This document shows positions 24,499-33,729 of a stretch of 64,000 nucleotides of DNA, one piece after another. The notes under the pieces are model-generated. The model made no database searches and was not told the origin of the DNA. It saw nothing but the letters and a program-made list of their open reading frames with translations. The DNA is from JBHENN01 sp046262015 (GTDB taxonomy: Bacteria > Actinomycetota > CADDZG01 > WHSQ01). The position numbers and the translations under genes are program-made. The stretch spans positions 1 through 64,000 of the forward strand of contig JBHENN010000123.1 of assembly GCA_046262015.1 (NCBI GenBank), given 5' to 3'. Each line of letters opens with the position of its first letter. Position 1 is the first letter of the stretch.

Positions 24499-26744
24499 CA
24501 CGACAGTTGCCCCGCCGCGAGCGCGATCAACAGCACCGCCGCTGCCCCCGCCACCATCGGTCGCGCGAGCAGGGATTCGAGGCGCAGGAACGAGCGCCTA
24601 AGCCCCGATCCCGCGCCGCCGACCACGCGTTCCGGACCGAGCTGGAAGACGGCCCGCTCCGCGGTCTCGGTGATGCCTGCAAGAACCCGGGTGAAGCGCT
24701 CCAGCACGCTTTCGACCCCATGCTGGAACACGGCCCGTTCGACCGCGCCGGTGAACGTTGCCAGCGCGGTCGTGACCGACCCGTAGAGGCCCGCGCTCGG
24801 GCTGGCTACCGCGTTCTCGGCGCCCCCGGCCATGGCGCGCACACCCCGCCTCATCTGGGCGACCGGTCCGGGCGAGGGCGCAGCGGCTTCCCCCGGCGCC
24901 GGGGCGAACAGCCACTGGAGCTCGGGTGCCGCCCTATCCGGCCTGGGGTGGTCGGCGAGGTGGGCCCGTAGCCTCGTCTCCCAGCTCTGCGCGGGGGCGG
25001 GCCGGGTCTCGGGCAGGAACGCCCCGGTGAGAGGATCGAGGACGCGGCGGTCGAAGCGGTCGATGACGATGCCGGCGCGCATCGTGAGGCCTCCGGCGCC
25101 CTGGACCATCTCGTCCAGCAACATCCGGTTGGCGGCGGCCGCGTACAGCCGGCGCGCCGGCCGACTCCAGGTGCCCGCGGTCCTCTCGGGACGGAAGCGG
25201 TCGAACAGGCGCGCCACGACGAGGCCGGAGGCGGCGAAGCACAACAGCACGATGACGACGGTGACCATGGCGGGAGTCGCCGCTTCGGAGGGAGCGTCTG
25301 AGACCCTCACCGTGGGGGACAGCAGGGATGCGAACCACGAACCTTTAAGCCCACCCGGAAGGATCCGCAGCAGCGCTCCCGCGCCGACCAGGGCGAGAAC
25401 CACGGCGGCGGCTTGCGCGCCCCGGCGCGCCCTGCCGGCCGGATCGTGGAACGCCACCGCGACGATGCGGGCGGTCGAGAACCACAGCGCGAAGGCCGCT
25501 ACCGCGCCCAGCGCGAGCACGAGCGTCATCCCGTGTGCCCCGGGACCCGAAACGATCTCCACACCCGCAACGGGCAGTATCGCGACGGCCACCGCGACGA
25601 GCCCGAAGAGCACGGCCGCCGCCCTCGCGCTCCCGTTCGGCACCCACTCCTCTCCCGGGGCAGGGCCCCCGTGGAGGTGGTGGAGGATCGAGGGCGCGGT
25701 CAAAAAGAGGTTGGTCTTGTAGAACGCGTGGGCGACGAGGTGGAAGATCGCGACCGGATAGAGCCCGAGGCCGCAGAGCATGAGCATCACGCCCAGGTGG
25801 GCGTTCGTCGACGCCGCCAGCATGCCCTTGATGTCGACCTGGGTGAGCCCCGTGAGCTGCCCGTAGAGGGCAGTCGCCGCCCCTACCACTCCCACCGCGG
25901 CCAACGCGACCGGTGCCTGCTCGAAGATGGGCGCACTGCGCACGATCAGGTAAACGCCCGCGGTGACCATCGTGGCTCCGTGGATGAGAGCGCTCGACGG
26001 GGTCGGCCCCTCCATCGCGCGCGCCAGCCAGCCGGCCAGTGGCACCTGCGCCGACTTCCCGGTAGCCCCGGCGAGCAGGCACAGGCCGATCGCGGTCGCG
26101 ACCCCGGGGGTAAGGCGCGCGCTGAGCGCCTCCCCATAGCCGAGGCCCCCGGCGTGAGCTACCAGCAGGAACAGTCCCACCAGCAGGCCGGCATCGCCGA
26201 GCCGGTTGAGGACGAACGCACGCGTGCCCGCTTCGGCAGCCGCGGGTCGGTCCCGGTAGAAGGAGATCAAGAGGTAAGAGCACGCCCCTACGACCTCCCA
26301 CGCCACGAACAGCAAGAGGAAGTTCTCGGCCAGGACCAGGACCAGCATCGACGAGACGAACAGGGGCAGAACGGTGAAGTAGCGACCGAATCCCTCTTCG
26401 TTGTGGAGGTAGTTGACCGAGAACCGGGCGACCAGCCAGCTCAGCCCTGCGACGGTGACCGCCATGGTCCCGGAGAGCGGATCGAGAAGGAAAGCGACGT
26501 CCGCACCGACCGGCCCGACGTCGATCCAGCGCCCTACGACCGCCGTGCGCGCGGCGGGATCCGCGAACGCCAGGACGGCTGCGGCCGCCGCTGCGGCCGC
26601 GGACAGGCCCACTCCCCACACCGTCGTCCGTGCGAGATGCCGTCCTAGGAACCGGCCTCCCATGAGGCGATCGGCGGTCGCCAACACGGTGGCCAGAAGC
26701 GAGCTTCCGGGTATAGCGAGGATCAGAAGATCGGAGCCGGTCAA
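24498..26744 (-). CDS. NuoL-like (DabB-like) proton-channel subunit with C-terminal extension
   Basis: 748 residues from TTG 26744, which overlaps the dabA stop (TTGA). The ND5 core is clear: AWEVVGACSYLLISFYRDR (TM5 Glu), GATGKSAQVPLAGWL (TM7 Lys), EGPTPSSALIHGATMVTAG (TM8) and HAFYKTNLFL (Lys). The usual PLHTWLPDAM reads PLAGWLARAM, so the conserved His is missing. The C-terminal ~150 residues include a polar linker, two copies of an ERAVFQ helix and a final TM. Its adjacency to dabA makes it the best candidate for DabB, the proton-coupled partner of DabA. Confidence 0.9.
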   Translation of the reverse strand: MTGSDLLILAIPGSSLLATVLATADRLMGGRFLGRHLARTTVWGVGLSAAAAAAAAVLAFADPAARTAVVGRWIDVGPVGADVAFLLDPLSGTMAVTVAGLSWLVARFSVNYLHNEEGFGRYFTVLPLFVSSMLVLVLAENFLLLFVAWEVVGACSYLLISFYRDRPAAAEAGTRAFVLNRLGDAGLLVGLFLLVAHAGGLGYGEALSARLTPGVATAIGLCLLAGATGKSAQVPLAGWLARAMEGPTPSSALIHGATMVTAGVYLIVRSAPIFEQAPVALAAVGVVGAATALYGQLTGLTQVDIKGMLAASTNAHLGVMLMLCGLGLYPVAIFHLVAHAFYKTNLFLTAPSILHHLHGGPAPGEEWVPNGSARAAAVLFGLVAVAVAILPVAGVEIVSGPGAHGMTLVLALGAVAAFALWFSTARIVAVAFHDPAGRARRGAQAAAVVLALVGAGALLRILPGGLKGSWFASLLSPTVRVSDAPSEAATPAMVTVVIVLLCFAASGLVVARLFDRFRPERTAGTWSRPARRLYAAAANRMLLDEMVQGAGGLTMRAGIVIDRFDRRVLDPLTGAFLPETRPAPAQSWETRLRAHLADHPRPDRAAPELQWLFAPAPGEAAAPSPGPVAQMRRGVRAMAGGAENAVASPSAGLYGSVTTALATFTGAVERAVFQHGVESVLERFTRVLAGITETAERAVFQLGPERVVGGAGSGLRRSFLRLESLLARPMVAGAAAVLLIALAAGQLS
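24621..24746 (-). repeat. Duplicated ERAVFQ-x-G helix motif in the NuoL-like C-terminus
   Basis: Codons 667-684 and 694-708 encode AVERAVFQHGVES and TAERAVFQLGPER, 27 residues apart. The DNA copies are also alike. They form two similar amphipathic helices before the last TM, possibly part of a lateral helix. Confidence 0.6.
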
Positions 26745-29700
26745 GGCACCCGCTCGGGTTCTATGCGGGCAGGTGGCAAGAAGTCGGTGTGTCCCGCGTA
26801 CCAGTCGTAGGACGACGCGACCACCGGCAATTGCGACGGGCCGGCGTCGCGCGCCACGAAACCCTTCCCGGGGCGAAAGAGGTTCATGCTGCCGTCGTCG
26901 GGATCGAGGGACACCAGTTGCAGCCATTCGTTGTCGAGCAGCTCGGCGATCGCGGGCTGGGCACCGTAGATCCGCCCGAGCACCGCGGTCGGCGCTTCCA
27001 CCACGAGCAGCAGGCGCATCGCTTCGTGGATCTCGACCATCTGCTTGGGGAGCCCGGTCCGGAGGTCGCTCATAGCGCCGTCCATCACGCCGATCAAACC
27101 GACGACGTTGTGAGGGACCTTCGTGCCACAGCCGAACCGGAGGTTGTCGACACTGGAGAAGTAGTACTCGAGGTTGATACCGGCGCCGACCGGGCCGACC
27201 GTCATCAGGATGCGCTCGATGATCGATCCTTCAGGGTCGCCCGCCGGATCGTACGAGATGACGAACGTGCGGCGGTCGAGGAACAGCCCCTGGGTCAAGG
27301 CGCGGCGGCCGACGACGGCGACCGCGTTCGTGCAGTGACCCCACTCCGGCCGGACCTGCGAGAGATCCCGCGCTCTCCCCTCTACGTGCTTGAGCGAGCG
27401 CGGTACAGACGAGGTCTTGGGAGCCGAGTAGAAGCGGCGACAGCGTTCCCGCGCCGAGCGCGCCCTGGCCTCGTCCAGGTCGCGGGCCAAGGCGCGCCAT
27501 TCCTCGCGGCGGCCCTCCGGGATGAGATCCACATCGAAGTACGTGATGCCGTCGTGCGCGGTGTTGTGTATCCCGCCGACGAAGTGGGTGTCCGCGGGGA
27601 TGTCGATGCCCCGCTGTCCCAGCTCGGCGCGCACGCCGGGGTTGTTCGCGAGAGCCGCGAACGCCCGCGCGTTGGGTCCTCCGTGCTTGCCGCCACAGGC
27701 ACCGCAGTCGTGGGCGGACTCGTGCGGATTGTTCACAGAGGTGGACCCGTGGCCAAGGAACACGATGAGCCGGGCGAAGTTGTGTGTCATCCCGATGTTG
27801 CGCAGCTGCGTCTCGACCTTGTCCGCCTGTTCCTTGGGCGTGAACCCGAGCCCGGGAAACTCGTCCTCGTCGACGGTGAGCACGGTCTTCGGCATCGGGA
27901 TCGCGCCCCGCTCGAGCCGGGCGGTGAGCTGGCCCCACCCCCACGGCGCCAGCACGCGGCCCACCAGGGGGAACGACTGCAGCAGACCCACGAATTGGGT
28001 GACGAACAACCCCGACACCATGTTGCGTTTGAGCTCCCAGTAAGAGTCCTCGGCCACCGCGCGCCACGCTCGGCGGCGACGGCGCGCCGCGGCCGCCGTC
28101 GCCGCCGCGGGGTCGTCGCGTTCCACCTCCTTGACACGGTTGGCGGGAACCACACCGGCAGGACACAGAGGCGTGACGTGGTGCTCGTCGAAGCCGCTGA
28201 AGTCCATGGCGATCCCGAAGAAACCTCCCGAGCCGAAGGTCTCGTACTCCGGATCCATCTCGTCCATAGCGCGGTGGAACGACTCCTCCCGTTCGTCGAT
28301 ACACACCACCACCTGCGCTTTGGGCCGTCGGTCGCGCGTCTGCCACCGCCCCTTGCCCCGGTTGGCGTCGAGCGCGCCCAGGATCTCCTCCCGGTAATGA
28401 CGCTCGAACGCGGCCAGCCACAGGCTCCGGTGGTCGGGTTCGGGGAAGTCGTCCAGGACGGCGACGAACCGGTCTCGTTCGGCGGCCGTTAGCTCGCGCA
28501 CCTCGCCGGCCGACCACCCCGCCAACTGAGCCAGACGGAAGAGCCGCCATGCGCCCCGGGCCGTCTCCCGTTCGACGACCACGTCGGGGTCGCTCTCCCA
28601 GCTCCAGATCAGGGTGCCGAGCTCGCTCCAGTCCTCCTCGGTGCCGCCCCGACGCTCGAGCACACGCGCGGCCTCGGCCAGGGCTGTGGGAAGCCTGCCG
28701 CCTTGGAGCCGTCTCCGGACGAAGTACTCGGAAGGGTGTGCGCGAGCCCAGTGGGCGATCGTGTTCGCATCGACCGCCTCCAGCCCCAGGGACTCGCGGA
28801 AGCCGCGCGCCACCAGAGCGGCCTCGAAGGTAAGCCTGATCGCGAGGTACTGCACCAGATCGGCGGGACGGGTGTGCTGCTGCGGGTGGGTGGCGTTGGC
28901 TCCCCACCAGCCCACCATCGCCGCCCACCCGGTCAGCCGGGTCGCGGCACGGGCGAGGTAGTCCTCGCGCTGATGAGGCTCGATCCCGAAGCGGTCGAGC
29001 TGCTCGAGCAGTGCGTCGGCGGGGTCATCGGGAAGCGCAGCCACGACGGCCGGGAAGCCCGGGACGCCCAACAGCAGAGGCGTGGCGTCGACCTCCGCCA
29101 TGGTGCGCCAGGCGCGGAACAACCCGATCGTCCTGTCCGGCATCCGCCAGGCAGCTTGCCCCGAGTCGAGGAATGCGCCGCAGACACGGATCATGTAACG
29201 GTTCACGAACGGCTCGACGTCCTTTCCGGTGAGCCGGACCAAGATGTCCCCCGCGCTGAGGTCGCGTCCCACGCGGCCGAGCTCGTTCTCGCGAAGCTCA
29301 TGGGCGGCGGCCGACATCGCCTGCCGCGGGTCGGAGCGAAGCAGCCGGTCGACGGCCGCGCGCGCCTGCGGATCCCATGTCTCCCGCGCGGACGCGCGCA
29401 GGGCTGCGAGGCCGAGGGGGCTGCATCCGCCCGCGCGGAGCTCACGGCGCGCGAACCAGGTCGCCGCGGCGCGTTCCCTGGCGGTGGGATCGAAGGCGCT
29501 CGTCGCGTCTGTCCTCGCGTCGCGCCTCAGAACGTCGAGCTCGTTCTCCAGAGCCGACTCGATCCGGGCGCGGTCCTCCGGAGGAAGAGGGACCGGGCGG
29601 CCGGTTCGGTGGGTGAGCGCGGACACCCCCTCGGCGAGGCGGTCGGAGGCAGCCTCGGGATCGCGCGGACCCAGGGTCCGAACGTCGGTGACGGCGAGGG

Positions 29701-30631
29701 GATCGGGGTGACCGAACGCCGCTACGCAGGCAACCCAGAGAGATCCGGTGGCGGTCGCCTCGATATCGGCGCGCAGGACCTGCTCGATGTCGGCGAGTCG
29801 CCCCGGGGCGTCGAAGTGCCGCCGGGCAACGCTCTCGACGAGCCTCGCCTCGACGCCCAGCCACAGGGCGCGACCCGCGCGGAGGTCACTCCCATCGACC
29901 GAGGCGAGGGCACGCGCGACGAGCGCGAGGTAGGCGTCGCGCTGCGACGGCGCCACTCCCATCCGCTCGAGCAGGTGGTCCTCGTCGGCGGGACCGACCA
30001 CTCCCGCGGCCAGCTCCGCGGCCGCAGCGCGTGTGGTCGCGTGCACGATGTCGAGGCCCAGGACCTCGCCCAGCCAGCCCCCCAGGGTGACATCGCGCCC
30101 GACCCGGTTCACCCCGCGGGTCAGCTCGTCGTGCGCTTTCTGGAGCGCCCGCGTGCGCGTCTCGGCGGGAACGTCCGGGAACATGCGGCTAGTGGCATCC
30201 CGTTCGCGCGCGAGGAAGACGAACGTGGCCGGATCTGTCTCCACTACCCCGTGGACGAGGTGCAGGCGGCGGATGGTTCCATCGGTGACCGTCTCGCCGC
30301 CCACCATGCCGATGACCCGGACGCCGTTTCCGTCCGAGCGCTCCTCTTCCACCGCATCGAGATCGGCATCGGAGATCCGCCCGCGGCGGTAATGGGCCCG
30401 GAACGTCTCCACGGACAGATATCCCGATGCTCCGAACAATGCCTCCGCCTGTGCCACCGCATCGTCGAAGGAAAGGTGCTGGAACCCGTGGAGGGTGTTG
30501 TGGTGGATGAATGTCTCGATGGGACCCTGCCCGGGAAGCACGTGGGCCAGGTGTGCCACCGTCTCCACCACTCGGTCGCGCTCGGAGAGCCGCTCGGCTC
30601 CCGGCGACCGCTGCTCGGCCGCCCTGCTCAT
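26741..30631 (-). CDS. dabA: DabA, DUF2309/UPF0753 zinc protein of the DAB inorganic-carbon transporter (extended form)
   Basis: 1296 residues, peripheral membrane, carbonic-anhydrase-like subunit that makes bicarbonate from CO2 in one direction when coupled to its membrane partner. The N-terminus has the family GPIETFIHHNTLHGF. Zinc ligands known from Halothiobacillus DabA (Cys351, Asp353, His524, Cys539) match Cys777 and Asp779 (VVVCIDERE), His961 (LGHGSTSVN) and Cys976 (DCGACGG). The 2- and 15-residue spacings are identical. About 430 extra residues precede the Cys-Asp pair. The ATG 30631 overlaps the upstream stop, and its own stop overlaps the NuoL-like TTG. An in-frame extension to 30775 exists but overlaps the neighbour. 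Confidence 0.95.
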   Translation of the reverse strand: MSRAAEQRSPGAERLSERDRVVETVAHLAHVLPGQGPIETFIHHNTLHGFQHLSFDDAVAQAEALFGASGYLSVETFRAHYRRGRISDADLDAVEEERSDGNGVRVIGMVGGETVTDGTIRRLHLVHGVVETDPATFVFLARERDATSRMFPDVPAETRTRALQKAHDELTRGVNRVGRDVTLGGWLGEVLGLDIVHATTRAAAAELAAGVVGPADEDHLLERMGVAPSQRDAYLALVARALASVDGSDLRAGRALWLGVEARLVESVARRHFDAPGRLADIEQVLRADIEATATGSLWVACVAAFGHPDPLAVTDVRTLGPRDPEAASDRLAEGVSALTHRTGRPVPLPPEDRARIESALENELDVLRRDARTDATSAFDPTARERAAATWFARRELRAGGCSPLGLAALRASARETWDPQARAAVDRLLRSDPRQAMSAAAHELRENELGRVGRDLSAGDILVRLTGKDVEPFVNRYMIRVCGAFLDSGQAAWRMPDRTIGLFRAWRTMAEVDATPLLLGVPGFPAVVAALPDDPADALLEQLDRFGIEPHQREDYLARAATRLTGWAAMVGWWGANATHPQQHTRPADLVQYLAIRLTFEAALVARGFRESLGLEAVDANTIAHWARAHPSEYFVRRRLQGGRLPTALAEAARVLERRGGTEEDWSELGTLIWSWESDPDVVVERETARGAWRLFRLAQLAGWSAGEVRELTAAERDRFVAVLDDFPEPDHRSLWLAAFERHYREEILGALDANRGKGRWQTRDRRPKAQVVVCIDEREESFHRAMDEMDPEYETFGSGGFFGIAMDFSGFDEHHVTPLCPAGVVPANRVKEVERDDPAAATAAAARRRRRAWRAVAEDSYWELKRNMVSGLFVTQFVGLLQSFPLVGRVLAPWGWGQLTARLERGAIPMPKTVLTVDEDEFPGLGFTPKEQADKVETQLRNIGMTHNFARLIVFLGHGSTSVNNPHESAHDCGACGGKHGGPNARAFAALANNPGVRAELGQRGIDIPADTHFVGGIHNTAHDGITYFDVDLIPEGRREEWRALARDLDEARARSARERCRRFYSAPKTSSVPRSLKHVEGRARDLSQVRPEWGHCTNAVAVVGRRALTQGLFLDRRTFVISYDPAGDPEGSIIERILMTVGPVGAGINLEYYFSSVDNLRFGCGTKVPHNVVGLIGVMDGAMSDLRTGLPKQMVEIHEAMRLLLVVEAPTAVLGRIYGAQPAIAELLDNEWLQLVSLDPDDGSMNLFRPGKGFVARDAGPSQLPVVASSYDWYAGHTDFLPPARIEPERVP

Positions 30632-32076
30632 GCCAGCCCGGAGATGAGCGTTTCGATCGTTCGGCGAGACATCCCCATAGCGAGGCCGGGGGCCACGCCG
30701 AGCAGCACGGTCAACAGCCCGAGGGGCACCGCCGCGACCAACTCGCCGCCCCGCAGGTCGGCCACCCCACTCCACCGGCCGCCCTCATCTTCGGCAAGGA
30801 TGGAGCCAAGAGCCCGCAGGGTGAAGGTCGCGATGACGAGGATCCCGAAGGCGGCCACCAACACCGCGAGGCCGAAGACCTCGAAGGCTCCTAGGAGCAC
30901 CTGCACCTCGCTCGGGAACTGTGCCAGTCCCGGGAGCCCCATCGACGCCAGAAGCGCGAGCACCAACAGGCCCCTCAGCACCGGAGCTCTTCGGCCGATG
31001 CCTCCCATCTCTGCCAGGTCGTAGGTCTTCGTCCTCTGGTACAGCAACCCCGCCAGCAGGAACAGACCGCCGGTCACGATCCCGTGTGCCACCATCATCA
31101 GCATGGCCCCGGCAACCCCCGTCTCGTTGAGGGCGGCCACGCCGAGGACCACGAAGCCCATGTGACTGATCGAGCTGAAGGCGATGAGCGCCTTCAGGTC
31201 GGGCTGGCGGAAGGCCAGGAAGCCACCGTAGATGATGTTGACTAGACCCAGGACGAACAACACGGGGACCACCGCTCGTATCCCCTCCGGCAGGATCTCC
31301 GCGGCGCGCAGCAGTCCGTACGCGCCCAGCTTCAGCATCACACCGGACAGGACGATGCTTACCGGTGTCGGCGCCTGGACGTGAGCCAGGGGAAGCCACC
31401 CGTGAAGCGGGAACAGCGGGATCTTCACCGCGAACCCTGCAAGGAGAGCGAGGAAGGGCGCGACCTGGAACCCCGCCGTCCAGTCGCGGGAAGCGTCCTG
31501 AAGCGCGCCCATGTCGAAGGTGTGAGGCTCCGCCGCGAGGTACACGGCGAAGATGCCGATCAACATGAAGATGGAGCCGGCAAGGGTGTAGAGGAAATAC
31601 GCCATGGTGGCCCTGGCCTTCTGCGGCCCGCCCCACAGACCTATGAGGAAGAACATCGGGACGAGAGCGATCTCCCAGAAGACGTAAAGGAGGAACCAGT
31701 CGCGCGCCGCGAACACACCGAGGCAGGAGAACTCCAGGAGGAGCAGCCACGCGTAGAACGCGCGCGGCGCGGTCTCGATCTTGGACGACACCACTGCCAC
31801 GAACACGAGCAGGGTGCACAGCAGGATGAGTGGCATCGACAACCCATCTACACCCACGGTGTAACTCATCCCAAGCTCGGGGATCCAGGTACGAGAGTCA
31901 AGGTACTGAGGCGCGCTCGAAGACGCGTCGAACCCTGCGGCAAGGACGACCGCGCCGGCGAGGACGACCCCAGCGGCCGCCGTAGCCACACCCTTCGCGA
32001 CCGCCGGTCTTGCCCGAGGCGTCAGCAGCACCGCCGCCAGGCCGGCTATGGGTAGCCAGACGATGATCGAGGTCAT
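30628..32076 (-). CDS. NuoM-like proton-channel subunit (first NuoM-type copy)
   Basis: 482 residues with TM5 Glu (YVFWEIALVPMFFLI), TM7 Lys (GFAVKIPLFPLHGWLP), TM8 Lys (SGVMLKLGAYGLLR) and the C-terminal channel Glu (LAQFPSEVQVLL). It is the most standard NuoM/NdhD of the three copies. It lies 10 bp after the SulP gene and directly before dabA (ATGA overlap), so it is translated from the same messenger. Confidence 0.93.
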   Translation of the reverse strand: MTSIIVWLPIAGLAAVLLTPRARPAVAKGVATAAAGVVLAGAVVLAAGFDASSSAPQYLDSRTWIPELGMSYTVGVDGLSMPLILLCTLLVFVAVVSSKIETAPRAFYAWLLLLEFSCLGVFAARDWFLLYVFWEIALVPMFFLIGLWGGPQKARATMAYFLYTLAGSIFMLIGIFAVYLAAEPHTFDMGALQDASRDWTAGFQVAPFLALLAGFAVKIPLFPLHGWLPLAHVQAPTPVSIVLSGVMLKLGAYGLLRAAEILPEGIRAVVPVLFVLGLVNIIYGGFLAFRQPDLKALIAFSSISHMGFVVLGVAALNETGVAGAMLMMVAHGIVTGGLFLLAGLLYQRTKTYDLAEMGGIGRRAPVLRGLLVLALLASMGLPGLAQFPSEVQVLLGAFEVFGLAVLVAAFGILVIATFTLRALGSILAEDEGGRWSGVADLRGGELVAAVPLGLLTVLLGVAPGLAMGMSRRTIETLISGLA

Positions 32077-32086
32077 GACCGGTGGA

Positions 32087-33688
32087 TCACGAACCGCGCG
32101 GTGCTGAGAGCGATGGGGACGCGCTTGCCGAGGCTACGCGCGTGGAGAAGCGATGATCGCCGTCCGGCTTCAGGTGACCGACCCCGACCCGTTCCACGAC
32201 ACCTCCATCGTAGGAGTAGTCAACCTCGAAGTCGTGCAGACGTTCGAGCACGGTGGGGTCGATGTAGTGGACGCCGCTGAAGTCGAATGTGACCTGCTTT
32301 CCTCGCGGCATCCCGTCGAGGAGAGAGCGCACGGGGATGAAGTTGTGGAACCCGAGCGCTCCGGTGAAGGCCACGTGTACGCGGTCGCCTTCGTGCCTCA
32401 CTTCCATCCTCGGCTTCAAGAGGTTCCCCGGCCGGACCCGGCGCACGAGCGCGTGGAGCACGCCCAGAACGATCCCGGTGGCGACACCGATCAGGAGATC
32501 TGTTAGCAGCACGGTCAGAGCCGTGACGGTCATCAAGACGAAGTCGACCTTGCCCACGTCGAGAGCGTGCTTGAAGTCCTTGGGATGAGCCAGCTTGAAC
32601 CCGACCACCATGAGGATGCCGGCCAGAGCGGCAAGGGGGATCTGCTCCAGCACGGTCGGGATCGCGAGGACGAACACGAACAGGAACGTGCCGTGGAAGA
32701 AGTTGGACCAGCGCGTCCGCGCTCCGGAGATGATGTTGGCCTTGGACCGCACGACCTCGGCGATCATCGGGAGGCCGCCGATCGCGCTCGACACCATGTT
32801 CCCGGCTCCCTTGCCGACCAGCTCTCTGTTCATGTTGGACCGGCGCTTCCACGGGTCGAGCTTGTCAACGGCCTCCGCCGTGAGCAACGACTCCAGGCTG
32901 GCCACGAAGACGTAGAGGATCACCCATTTGATGGCCGGCACGGATGTCAGCACCGAGAAGTCCGGGGCCTGGAGCCCATCCAGGAGCCCGCCCCCCAGAC
33001 TCAGCCGCGGCCCGGCTCCATTCACGAGTGCGATCCCGGTCCCCACAAGCACAGCCACCAGCGGTGCCGGTACCAGTACCCCGATCTTGCCGAGAAGAGG
33101 CCACAGGACCATCACCGCGATCGCCGCCACACCGACCAAGGCGGTCGCGGGCACAGGGTCGAGGACGCTGGGGGGGATCTCGGTGAAGATGTGGAGCCCG
33201 TGCGCACGCGGGTTCTCGTGGCCCACGACGATGTGGATCTGGCCCGACATGATGATGAGGCCGATGCCGGCGAGCATGCCGTGGACCACCGACAGGGGGA
33301 AGAAGCCGGTGAGCACCCCCGCTTTCGCCAGCCCGAGAAGGATCTGGATGCCGCCGGCAACCACGCCCACCGCCAGGGCCCCCTCGAACCCGAGCTCGGT
33401 CACCGCGCCGAGGACGATCACGATCATCCCGGCCGCCGGCCCGTTGATGGTGACGTACGAGCCCGAAAGCAGATTGGCGACCGTGCCGGCGACCACTCCC
33501 GCGATGACGCCGGCGATCGCAGGCGCCCCCGACGCCAGCGCGATGCCGAGACACAAGGGAAGGGCGATCAAAAAGATGATGAAGCCCGAAAGGATGTCGT
33601 AGCGGAAGTTCTCCTTCAGCCCGGACACCCAGTCCTGGGGCGGAACCGGCCTCACCCCACCTGGCTCGACAGCCGTCTCGGCTCCCAT
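32087..33688 (-). CDS. SulP-family anion transporter with STAS domain, first gene of DAB-like operon
   Basis: 533 residues. The transmembrane SulP/SLC26 core starts FRYDILSGFIIFLIALPLCLG and includes the SYVTINGPAAGMIVIV segment. The C-terminal STAS domain (about 420-500) has KQVTFDFSGVHYIDPTVLE. SulP proteins carry sulfate, bicarbonate (BicA) or other anions. Leading a dabA operon makes bicarbonate the favoured substrate, by inference. ATG 33688 has a GGGGGTGAG site. It is transcribed from the promoter at 33730-33758. Confidence 0.92.
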   Translation of the reverse strand: MGAETAVEPGGVRPVPPQDWVSGLKENFRYDILSGFIIFLIALPLCLGIALASGAPAIAGVIAGVVAGTVANLLSGSYVTINGPAAGMIVIVLGAVTELGFEGALAVGVVAGGIQILLGLAKAGVLTGFFPLSVVHGMLAGIGLIIMSGQIHIVVGHENPRAHGLHIFTEIPPSVLDPVPATALVGVAAIAVMVLWPLLGKIGVLVPAPLVAVLVGTGIALVNGAGPRLSLGGGLLDGLQAPDFSVLTSVPAIKWVILYVFVASLESLLTAEAVDKLDPWKRRSNMNRELVGKGAGNMVSSAIGGLPMIAEVVRSKANIISGARTRWSNFFHGTFLFVFVLAIPTVLEQIPLAALAGILMVVGFKLAHPKDFKHALDVGKVDFVLMTVTALTVLLTDLLIGVATGIVLGVLHALVRRVRPGNLLKPRMEVRHEGDRVHVAFTGALGFHNFIPVRSLLDGMPRGKQVTFDFSGVHYIDPTVLERLHDFEVDYSYDGGVVERVGVGHLKPDGDHRFSTRVASASASPSLSAPRGS

Positions 33689-33729
33689 GGCTCACCCCCA
33701 GCGATCGCCCGGTTGCAGCAAGTCCCCTA

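Noticed and set aside
26789..31024. Long plus-strand frames of 567 and 773 codons opposite dabA
   Set aside because: Same mirror effect. No recognisable domain, and dabA on the other strand is certain.
20001..32076. A respiratory complex I (nuo) operon
   Set aside because: Only antiporter-like subunits are present. No NuoA-K small subunits or Fe-S/flavin subunits occur, and dabA plus sulP are interleaved.
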